The position numbers were made by a program, and so were the translations under genes. DNA of 64,000 nucleotides from Pectinophora gossypiella (lineage: Eukaryota > Arthropoda > Insecta > Lepidoptera > Gelechiidae). Position 1 is the stretch's first letter. Each line of letters opens with the position of its first letter. The DNA lies in NCBI RefSeq assembly GCF_024362695.1, contig NC_065408.1:16117518-16181517 (forward strand), written 5' to 3'. Shown here in pieces: positions 55,959 to 64,000 of this stretch. Below the pieces are notes generated by a model, which had not been told where the DNA came from, did no database searches, and saw only the letters and a program-made list of their open reading frames with translations.

Positions 55959-56273
55959 GCAGATTGATGGTTATTAACGACTGCTAATACAGCCGGGACC
56001 AACTGCTTAACGTGCCTTCCGAAGCACGGAGGAGCTCGAGATGAAAACTTTTTTTTTGGGGTCACCCATCCTATGACCGGCCTTTGCGAAAGTTGCTTAA
56101 CTTCAACAATCGCAGACAGAGCGCGTTTACCGCTGCGCCACCGAGCTCCTCAAGCTCCGCACTGGGCCCGCGTGATGGTTTAAGGCCCGATCTCCCTATC
56201 CATCCATAGGGAAGGGCCGTGCCCCAGCAGTGAGGACGTTTATGGGTTGATGATGATGATGATAATGATAATG
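55959..56273 (+). mobile_element. SINE-5S with inverted 5' part inside one target duplication
   Basis: 55959-56151 is the 5' two-thirds (core, 5S module, tRNA-like head) on the minus strand. 56156-56273 is the tail third on the plus strand (CCGCACTGGGCCCGCGTGAT to (GAT)n). ACGATGATTATT flanks the whole at 55947-55958 and 56274-56285, so both parts came from a single insertion. The 5S module here is well kept (GTTAAGCAAC and GGATGGGTGACC in minus sense, both with few changes). Confidence 0.85.
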
Positions 56274-56295
56274 ACGATGATTATTATTATGTAAT

Positions 56296-56443
56296 GGCCG
56301 TTGGTCCCGGTTACTACTTACTGATGTTAGTACGTAGTCGTTATATGAGTCATGACAGGGGCCTATGGCGGCTCAATAGTAACCCTGACACCAGGGTTGA
56401 TGACGTTGGTACTCCACCTCACAACCCACACGATAGAAGAAGA
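56296..56443 (+). repeat. SINE-V 3' half
   Basis: GGCCGTTGGTCCCGGTTACT to CACAACCCACACGATAGAAG. Starts at the core; no promoter. Confidence 0.7.
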
Positions 56444-56639
56444 ATGGCTAGCACACCTTATCTATCAAACAAAGGTGGCCCATAACACTACAACCAAGCT
56501 TTCCGTACATTCAATTAATAATAATGAATGTACGCGCTGTAATGTATGTGGCGCGCTGGAGGAGGTTTTCTATTTATAATTAGCTCGTGTTGTTGTTTTT
56601 GTAATTTAATGTGAATAAATAAATAAATGAAGGTTTTAT

Positions 56640-56925
56640 CAAAAATAATAATAATAATAATTCCCAAGCACTTACACCACAGTCTGAAAATGCTAGGTCT
56701 TCCTGCCAACACGTATGTCATCATGCAGAAAGCAGCCATCCTTAACACCTGTCGGATAGTACGCAAATTCCTATCCTCCGACACTGACATCATGACTGAA
56801 GGCACAGATGCTTAATTATTGTACCCTCCTTCCAGTGGCACTTGGTCTGCGACCCGTGTCTCTGCAAATACCCTCCGAAAGAGGAGATAAATTAAAGTTT
56901 AAAAAAAATCAATAATAATAACAAC
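56640..56925 (+). pseudogene. R4/Dong-like LINE C-terminus in TAA repeats
   Basis: 56664-56815 reads PKHLHHSLKMLGLPANTYVI, MQKAAILNTCRIVRKFLSS. This is a helix-rich segment of the sort found at the end of R2/R4-group LINE proteins. It is bordered by (AAT)n at 56645-56660 and by AATAATAATAAC at 56911. R4/Dong elements insert in TAA repeats, which fits, but the clade assignment is inference. Confidence 0.5.
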
Positions 56926-56999
56926 AAATTATTAACGTAAACATGTTTACATACATACACATGTTGTAAATGTCAAAGCCGTCATAATAGCGGGATTAC

Positions 57000-57535
57000 C
57001 AGTTCATGTTATATATCTGTGATATTAATTAATGTAATTAAAAACTGATGGCAGTTTTAGAAGGTACTGGATAGGTAGTAAATATGTACGTAGCAATTAT
57101 TATTATCTAGCTCCGGTTCGCCGTTTACGCCAAGTCGACGGGACCAGTGACGTCAAGATGGCGGGACTAGTGTTTAACGTGTATATCTTTTGAATGAGAA
57201 AGGTACTAGATTTTTTAGTTTAGGTATCAAATAGTTGTGTATAGGTAGTATATTTAACAATATGCAATTTCAACATTAAGCAATTGGTCCCGCTATATTG
57301 ACGCTAAGATGAGAAACTATGAAATATCAACTATATTCTATATTAAAAACTATTTAGGTATTAAAGTGGTCCATTACAGGTATTTTTTTAACACCAACTT
57401 TTTTACAGCTTACTTCACACATAAACTTCTCCTTAATAAGCCGAGTAGGTTGGGTGAATACTCTATTTCGTGTTAATGGAAGTGTTTAACAGGTAGTGCC
57501 AACAAAATTTTGATTTCAAGTCGCTTAAATATAAT
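57000..57535. other. gene-free stretch
   Basis: No gene or repeat recognised. GCGGGACTAGTG and GCAATTGGTCCCGC-like words are isolated. Confidence 0.35.
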
Positions 57536-57645
57536 TGGGCGGAAGGCAAGAGGGAAACCACTGGCCTATTTTTTCCTAAAAAAGTAGCATGGAAAATGCT
57601 GCACCGACAAGAGCGTGGCTCTTAAATTGATGATGATGATGATGA
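57536..57645 (+). repeat. LINE-A-related 3' end
   Basis: GCGGAAGGCAAGAGGGAAAC, TTTTTTCCTAAAAAAGTAGC, AATGCTGCACCGACAAGAGC, then (GAT)n. Confidence 0.7.
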
Positions 57646-58269
57646 AATATAATTAGACACATTATCAACTGGTGTAACTGCTAAAATATAATACCTAATA
57701 GTAATTTGTCGCCCTTAACTCACCCCTTAAACCCCACGTAAAGACTCAAGCACACTGCACTCATAGCGCCCTCTCGAGTGTCCACGCAAAAACGTGCACT
57801 AGAGCCCTTAAAATATGGTAATTAAGAGTTACATTCGCTTGGCGAGTCACAGATCTTAAGGCATGCCCAGACCGACTCTTAACGAACATTTCTTCAGCAA
57901 AGTTGCATACGAAATTAAATTGAAAAGCTGAAATTTAAATTTTATAAAGTCCCTCAGTTTTCTGCGACGCACGAGTTTTGGTGGAACAAATTTTAGTTTG
58001 TTTGCCGGCTAATTAAACGGTGATTGCTAGTGAGAAATACTTTGTGTTTATCTTTATTTATTTTTTAATTTTAGCTTTGGAACGGAGGAAAGAGTTAGAG
58101 TGGAGCTCTGTGCTCGCATTTCATGCTTTAATTCAATAGCGAAAAAGTTATCTGTTTTATGAATGATGTCTTCTGTGAAAAACACAGTGATGGTATGTAC
58201 ATAAGTGGTGTTAAATAATTATAGTTTCACACATATCGCTTGAAGTTGTATGCATTTTTTTACTTTCAT

Positions 58270-58390
58270 CATCACTAATTTAAGATCCACGCTCTTGTCG
58301 GTGTAGCATTCTCCATTCTTGTCTATCAAAGATCAATTTCTTCACCTCCTGTAAGACACGACTTCTCTTTAATCTGTTCCATGTAAGCTC
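58270..58390 (-). pseudogene. LINE-A C-terminal end
   Basis: The minus strand encodes RSRVLQEVKKLIFDRQEWRM then LHRQERGS and a stop, the exact end of the LINE-A protein. About 40 codons remain. Confidence 0.7.
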
Positions 58391-58861
58391 TTCTACTTTC
58401 TTTTTTTTCTTTATATGATCCAATAAAAAGTGTAATTTAAAATGATGGCAATTAAAGCACACAACACACACATTAAGGTTTCGTTCTTTTCTCATATAGT
58501 TTCGAAAGACACTTTGAAATATTCTACTAATTATTATGCATAAAAAATGACTTTCTTCTTAAATTACAGCAGACATATTTTTGTTACATTGAATTAGAAA
58601 GGTGCAAAACTTTCGGAACACAGTATTAAAACAGTTAGGTTAGTCGGTGAACTGTAATATCATCTCTATACTAAATAACCATCAAGTTTAGATAAATATG
58701 ACACCGAATTTACAACCTGCTAGATGAAATATATAATTTCTGAAATCTGCCCTCAATACTTGGTGTCGCCAATCAATTATAGTTTGCGATGCGCTCTAAT
58801 CTCAGCCTGAAGCTATCCAATTTTCACTAGAGAAGAGCTTGTTTCTAACTATTATTTAGTG

Positions 58862-59207
58862 GTAGTCCGTGGTAGCCCAGTTGGTAGAACGCTTGCCTCT
58901 CACTTTGAGGTCGCAGGTTCTAATCCAGCACAGGCCTAAACCAATGATTGTCGAATTTGTTTTTGAATTCATGTTTGGATCATAAATGGTTATCACGTGC
59001 TCAGCGGTGAAGGAAAACATCGTGAGTAAACCCATATTCCAGAGCAATGTATTTTCAGACGTATGTGACCTTACCAGTATTGGGCTGGTTTTCCCTTCGC
59101 GGATTGTAGGTCCGACAAGCAGTCGCTTCTGTAAAAAAAGGGAATTGTCAAATCTTCAGGTTAAGTAAGTGGACTCCGTGAAAACCGGGATAATGCTAGG
59201 GAGATGA
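58862..59207 (+). mobile_element. SINE-B, full length
   Basis: tRNA-like head 58862-58932 (A-box TGGTAGCCCAGTTGG; B-box GGTTCTAATCC with one change), then ATGTTTGGATCATAAATGGT, AAACATCGTGAGTAAACCC, GGCTGGTTTTCCCTTCGCGG, TCTTCAGGTTAAGTAAGTGG and a GATGATGA end. Confidence 0.8.
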
Positions 59208-59629
59208 TGAGTCAATTTTTTTCCATTTTTTCTTCTGGAAGTCAAAAAAGCAGCGATACGTGCATAAGCGTTGCCGTTGTTAAGTTTTTCTTCATTTAAA
59301 CTTCTAATTTCATGGATAAGCATCTTTTATCTTTGTTTTTGGGTATAAATGATGACCCTTTTTATTATTACACCAAGGTACAATTACAGTTTCCACCCAT
59401 TATTATTCTGATCAAAATAAAGAGAAGCAATATAGGTAGAAACGTCATTCTATACATAATGTGATTCAAATATCAAGCAACGAGTAGGTTTATATATTAT
59501 GCTTCTGCCATTACATTATATTTTTGAATAATTATGTACCCCAGCAATGAGAAAATAGGTAATTATCACGTTAAAAGTGAACAACGCCATCTATCGTGTG
59601 TTTGGGGAACGTCGATTGGAAAGTCCCTC

Positions 59630-60109
59630 ATTCAAATTCAAATTCAAAAATATCTTTATTCAGTAGGTAACGTAGTTACACTTTGAATCGTCAATTTTTA
59701 CATAACGAACGTCTCATCCGCCTAAAACTACTGCAGCTTCTCACAACCTGTATAGCCGGGGAAAAGAAGCTGCAAGAAAAACCTCGGCACAGGGCCCTAG
59801 ACGTTCTTTAAAAAAATAAAAATAAACATAAAATATTGGTATACAATTGAGTAATTTAGCTGCCTAATATCAGTTCTCAGACAGTTAATCCCATGCATTC
59901 ATATCTTCTAAATAATCACTAACTTTATAATAACCTTTTTTGTAAAGTTTTTGTTTAACTACTGTCTTAAAATAGTTGAAAGGCAAATTCTGAATGTCAA
60001 TGGGAATCTTATTGTAAAAACGTATACATTGCCCCTTAAAAGATTTAGTAATCTTATGTGATCGACTGACTTGTAAAGCAAGTTTATTGCGACGTTGGGC
60101 GTCATACAT
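59630..60109 (-). mobile_element. LINE-D, second copy with different tail
   Basis: 60109-59885 encodes 74 residues: RRNKLALQVSRSHKITKSFK, QCIRFYNKIPIDIQNLPFNY, VVKQKLYKKGYYKVSDYLED. It aligns with the last 70 residues of the 34033-34794 product. The 3' untranslated part includes TTCCCCGGCTATACAG and ends in TTTGAA repeats at 59630-59650. Confidence 0.8.
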
Positions 60110-60340
60110 ATTGCCTTAATTTTCCAAAACTATTACTTGGTACCAGTTACTTACCAGTCTAGTAACAGTATCGTCTCGTCACTATCATCAGAGGCATAGG
60201 CAAAGACAATAGCGTAACGTACATAATATATGGCGATAACCGATCAACGGCTTAACATAAGTGTATGTAAATGTATGAAACCAGTTCACAAATTAAATCG
60301 CACCTTAGAGATAATATCGGGGTTAAAGCCCTATAATGTT

Positions 60341-60665
60341 TTCATCTTCTATGGTATGGGTTGTGAGATGAATTACCAACCTCATCAACCCTGGTGTCAG
60401 GATTACTATTGAGCCGCCAAAGGCCCCTGACATGACTCATGTAACGACTACGTACGTATGTTTTCATTATTCCGTTTTTCACAGGGTCCGCTTACCTAAC
60501 CTGAAGATTTGACAGGTCCGGTTTTTACAGAAGCCACTGCCTGTCTGAACTTCCAATCCGCGAAGGGAAAACCAGCTCAATACAGGTTAGTTCACACACC
60601 TCCGAAAATGCATTTCTCGGGGAATTTTACCACTGGGTACGTGATAATCATTTATGATCCAAACG
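60341..60665 (-). repeat. SINE-V tail followed by SINE-B, both minus
   Basis: 60341-60462: TCTTCTATGGTATGGGTTGT to CATGTAACGACTACGTAC (SINE-V). 60470-60665: CGTTTTTCACAGGGTCCGCT to TGATAATCATTTATGATCCA (SINE-B without head). Confidence 0.65.
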
Positions 60666-60671
60666 AACTCA

Positions 60672-61100
60672 GTTGGTCGCGAATCTCGGTTCAGGGTGTC
60701 TTCTGAGAGGAGGATAATATTTGAAAGAATTAATCGTAATAATAGCGATTAAAGTCACCGGCGAGCTAAAGTCACCGACATAGCTCGGTGAATTGCAAAG
60801 CTGAAGTGGCAGTGGGCAGGACATATAGCGAGGAGAACCGATGGCGGAAAGGTTCTGGAATGGCGACCACGTGTCGGACGACGCTCAGTGGGTAGGCCCG
60901 CTACAAGGTGGACCGACGATCCGGTGAAGGTCGCGGGAAGCCGCTGGATGCGGGCAGCGCAGGACCGATCGTCGTGGAGATCCTTGGGGGAGGCCTATGC
61001 CCAGCAGTGGGCGTCGTACGACTGATGATGATGAATAGCGATTAATCGGGAATCGGGGTTTTGAAGTCTTTGTTGTCGCGAGCTGATTGGCCACCTCTAT
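60672..61100 (-). repeat. SINE-X interrupted by LINE-B
   Basis: 60672-60751 (CTTCTGAGAGGAGGATAATA, TTTGAAAGAATTAATCG) continues at 61045-61065 (AATCGGGAATCGGGGTTTTG). AATAGCGATTA occurs at both sides of the insert. Confidence 0.6.
60752..61033 (+). mobile_element. LINE-B, 5'-truncated, open C-terminus, 11-bp target duplication
   Basis: An open stretch of about 79 codons reads WQWAGHIARRTDGGKVLEWR, GRRSVGRPATRWTDD, AAQDRSSWRSLGEAYAQQWA and ends SYD. The order W-x-GH-x-x-R, RPxxRWxDD and A-x-DR-x-x-WR is typical of the end of RTE-like LINE proteins in insects. AATAGCGATTA flanks it at 60741-60751 and 61034-61044. The ATG-rich tail GCAGTGGGCGTCGTACGACT resembles the SINE-5S tail. Confidence 0.8.
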
Positions 61101-61895
61101 GGCTAGAGTAATCGACTCATCGACATCGTCTAAGCGCTGTTTTATCGCCGGTACCGGACTTCAGTTAATAATTTATCTTACGTATGAATTTCATTAATCC
61201 AGTTGGCTCGACTATTACAGACGGTGATACAGCTTACCACCAAACACTACCACGCTGGTCTAACAGAAAACTATTTAGTCCTGTGATTATCCCTATTGGA
61301 GAAACAGTTGAAAGCTTGTGTTGTATCCGTATTAGAAATTCAATATCAAGTTCCCCCGTTGATGTTTGTGGCACTACTCACCCTGATAGAAATAACCAGC
61401 GTGAGTTATATATTTATCAACTTACTTAAGTTAGACAGTTAGAATACAGTTGAAATACAGTCGAGTTATCGGCTCGAACAACACAACACACTCACTTTTT
61501 AGCCGTGCGAGGGAGGTCCGGAGGGAAATCAGCCAAGTTTGTGAGGTGAGGGAGGGTTGGCCCTCTGACACGCTGTCATTACTCTTCCTCGGGGTGCACG
61601 GTGCACTAATGGTGAGATGTGGAAGCTTGGAGTACCGGTTTGTGAGAGATCGAGAGGGACGGAGGAAGTCAGGGGGCATAATAATAGGTTGAGGGGATTA
61701 TTCATGCGCTCTAATCAATTCTTGGTGACATGAATTGGCTCTGATAGGTAATTGGATAGAAGTTTAATTTAGGATAATATTTAAAAAAATACAGCCCCAT
61801 AGTTTGTATTTTGAATCAACTCATTCTAAAGCGTAAGTAGTGGATCAAAATAGTTGCAAGTTGAATTACGAGGAGTCTGACTAACTGTTTGAAAA
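61101..61895. other. gene-free stretch
   Basis: 61195-61275 is the GAGCCGTGTCGC repeat in reverse. Overlapping frames at 61430-61690 on both strands are not supported as genes. Confidence 0.4.
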
Positions 61896-61900
61896 TTCCT

Positions 61901-62063
61901 GTTCGGAAAACGCGCGATTTACAGTGTCATGGGTTCGAATACTAACTCAGGCTCTAAACCACTTTGCATCATATATTTTTTTTTATATCAACGTGGTTTC
62001 CAGAATTCGTGCCCGGTTAATGTCTATAGGCTCGCCTCTATTACATGGGACTTAAACTAAGCT
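61901..62063 (+). repeat. SINE-C, nearly complete
   Basis: TGTTCGGAAAACGCGCGATT, a B-box GGTTCGAATAC with one change, GCTCTAAACCACTTTGCA, ACGTGGTTTCCAGAATTCGT, GCCCGGTTAATGTCTATAGG and ATTACATGGGACTTAAAC. Confidence 0.65.
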
Positions 62064-62122
62064 AGCGAGTAGCATAAAAGTATGTCATTTGACTAAGTTA
62101 TCATGTAGCCAATTAGTATTAT

Positions 62123-62244
62123 CTCACATTTGTTTTCTTTTGCGGTTGGTAGAACTACAAACTATCAGGTATCAAGTTACACATAATATGTGCTTAGCAT
62201 AAAAGCTTGTAGTTCAAGCAACCGCAAAAGAAAGCAAATGTGAT
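62123..62244. mobile_element. Small palindromic MITE
   Basis: CTCACATTTGTTTTCTTTTG with CGGTTG faces CAACCGCAAAAGAAAGCAAA around a loop of about 45 bp. Several mismatches; 122 bp in all. Confidence 0.65.
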
Positions 62245-62249
62245 GTGTG

Positions 62250-63485
62250 TCTATCTGTCTGAACAAATCGTATCTCTTTACCTTATAATAGCTGTAAATA
62301 CATAAATATAATAATAAAGATACGAATCTCACCTGACCGGCGGCCATAACCTCGATGTATTCAATAAACGGCAGTATTAACCGCCACTTTATGCAGATAA
62401 AGTGGAATTTTCGAGAATTTATGGCGTATTTCATTTTTTATGGCGTTTCGTCTCGCATCCCGGTCCTTATCGCGACGTTCTATGTTATTGAATGTACCAG
62501 TTTTTGTTGAGCTTAGATATTTTATCTGCCGTACAGTTCAATAGGGATAAACTTCTGTAATTTATCCGCTTCTCGACAGCTATATTAAGTCCCATGTAAA
62601 CAAACCTTTATAATATTATACTGAAAAATGAAATGTAACAAAAATCTATGAAAATGTTCTCTCTCCAAAAATATATGATGGGTAACCTGGTATCATACGG
62701 TTCATTATATCCATCTTAGGACTTCGTATCATTCCTGCCTGTTAGGTTGTCTTCTGATTACTTATGATGCCGCTCTGCTCAATCCATTGGGGTTTGTTGA
62801 ACATTAACAATGATTTCTATGATCAGTTTCACGAGATCGTTTCCTTGCGTTAACGCGCGAGACTTCAAAAAAATGTTACATATATTTTAAAAAACACACA
62901 TTAGTTTTGATTATCTACCAATTACCAGTACGACTAATTTATTCAATACGACTAATATCTAATTAATTATCTGTAGTTCAACCATAACCAATTCTTTTCA
63001 CACCCGATCGTCAATTGTCTTTTTTTCTTCTTAAAAATGTCCGCCATTATGTTTCTTTTTAAAGGTCTGGACCATAGAGTTTTGGCCAAAGGAGTATTTA
63101 CTCCGTTCGGCGACAACACACAATAAGTTCATAACTGTATTCCCTGGGTCAGTCAAAAGTATTACCATCACAAAATGAACTGAGCACCTAGGATTCATCC
63201 TGAGATTTCTAATAGTGCAACGTATTGGGTCGTATCGCCGTCCAAAATACAAAAAAGTGGAGCAGAAAATTAAAAATGTGGAGCTGAAAATTTCATTAGT
63301 TTTCGGGCACCGGGAGGATGATTCGACCACGGAACAGACAAAAGTCGTTAATCTATGAATTCGCCTATCGAAACACGTTCGTTTGTGTTAACAAATGTAC
63401 GACAGAGCTTTGATTTTTAAATCAGCCTACCTGATCAGAATATAGTACAAAAAATACACGCGTATCCGTATATAAAAAAATGAAT
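62250..63485. other. gene-free stretch
   Basis: No supported gene. The minus-strand frame at 63031-63330 (99 codons) shows no domain, repeat or splice context. Confidence 0.35.
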
Positions 63486-63508
63486 TAGATAGTGTGATAG
63501 GGAGTAAA

Positions 63509-63720
63509 TGTGGTGTGAAAGAAAATTTAATGATAAGAATTGAGAAAGGGATGCTTCGATGCTCCGAACATGTGAAGAAACTGTGATGAGTGACAGATAA
63601 TAAATGAAAGTAGATTTACGAAAAAGATTAATATTAAGGTGTAACATTAAAGGTCGGAAGAGGAAGGGAAGTGTACATACAGCGCAGCGATCAGATTCAG
63701 GATGTTTTATAGAAACACTG
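63509..63720 (+). pseudogene. LINE-C coding remnant
   Basis: 63509-63586 encodes CGVKENLMIRIEKGMLRCSE, HVKKL then two stops. The following GGTCGGAAGAGGAAGGGAAG codes the family's basic GRGRG segment in another frame. Same family as 46816-46974. Confidence 0.6.
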
Positions 63721-63827
63721 GACTAAGAATACCCTATAACAGCTTTATTTATAAATGTACATACAGCATTGTAGTGTAACGTAAGAAAACAATATACTTA
63801 AAAACTAATATATAAAATAAACAATGA

Positions 63828-63977
63828 TTGAATGGGCTGCCGGCGTCGGTGTTTCCTGAATCTTATAACCTGGGGTCCTTTAAATCACGAGTGAATAGGC
63901 ATTTTCTGGGTAAGCTCGTTTCACCGAAGAAGACTTCTCCTCGTGGAAGAACGAAGTCAAGAGCAAACCCATCTTAA
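63828..63977 (+). pseudogene. LINE-F C-terminus, Jockey-like
   Basis: A clean 49-codon end: LNGLPASVFPESYNLGSFKS, RVNRHFLGKLVSPKKTSPRG, then TAA and an A-rich tail (63979-64000). The W/N-x-LP-x-x-VFP-x-x-YN-LG-x-FK pattern is the usual C-terminal signature of many non-LTR reverse transcriptases. The element continues to the window edge. Confidence 0.65.
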
Positions 63978-64000
63978 TAAAAAAAAAGAAAAAGAAAAGT

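Overview
The window is AT-rich nuclear DNA from an insect, almost certainly a moth or butterfly. The case for Lepidoptera rests on the repeats: tRNA-derived SINEs with internal promoter boxes, a chimeric tRNA/5S rRNA SINE, several RTE-like LINE 3' ends with short trinucleotide tails, LINE fragments in (TAA)n, and many fold-back MITEs. The one intact gene is an insect-type secreted carboxylesterase. Names such as SINE-V or LINE-A are labels used only here.

The only gene I can assemble is a three-exon type-B carboxylesterase on the minus strand (43096 to 39794, 547 codons plus stop). It has a signal peptide, an oxyanion HGG and a complete Ser-Glu-His triad. Intron 1 is 543 bp. Intron 2 is 1,116 bp and holds a full chimeric SINE and an R4/Dong-like LINE scrap. 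A MITE lies about 320 bp beyond its stop codon. A degraded, membrane-protein-like stretch (about 37880-38482) lies downstream and may be a chemoreceptor relic; that is weakly supported.

The rest is a layered mass of transposable elements. 1-8.3 kb: paired fold-back MITE, a three-level nest (poly-A retroposon in a TTAA MITE in an older repeat), two copies of a poly-A retroposon with target duplications, a truncated RTE-type LINE, and a 902-bp MITE inside another MITE. 13-15.6 kb: a tandem duplication, identical by eye, with a 1,203-bp period. 16 kb: a poly-A retroposon nested in a SINE. 26.1-30.0 kb: a 3.85-kb segment bounded by matching inverted repeats and a 4-bp duplication, containing a broken Jockey-type ORF1 and a Ty3/gypsy-like gag start. 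34-35 kb: the longest LINE reverse-transcriptase C-terminus. 46-56 kb: further fold-back MITEs, SINEs, and a SINE copy with an inverted 5' part inside a single target duplication. 58-64 kb: more SINEs and LINE tails.

The elements form a plausible network. SINE tails match the 3' ends of LINE families in the same window, which suggests which LINE machinery moved which SINE. Internal paralogues serve as empty sites, so several boundaries and insertion orders can be read from this sequence alone. All coordinates and repeats were read by eye; family and clade names are inference unless a motif is stated.
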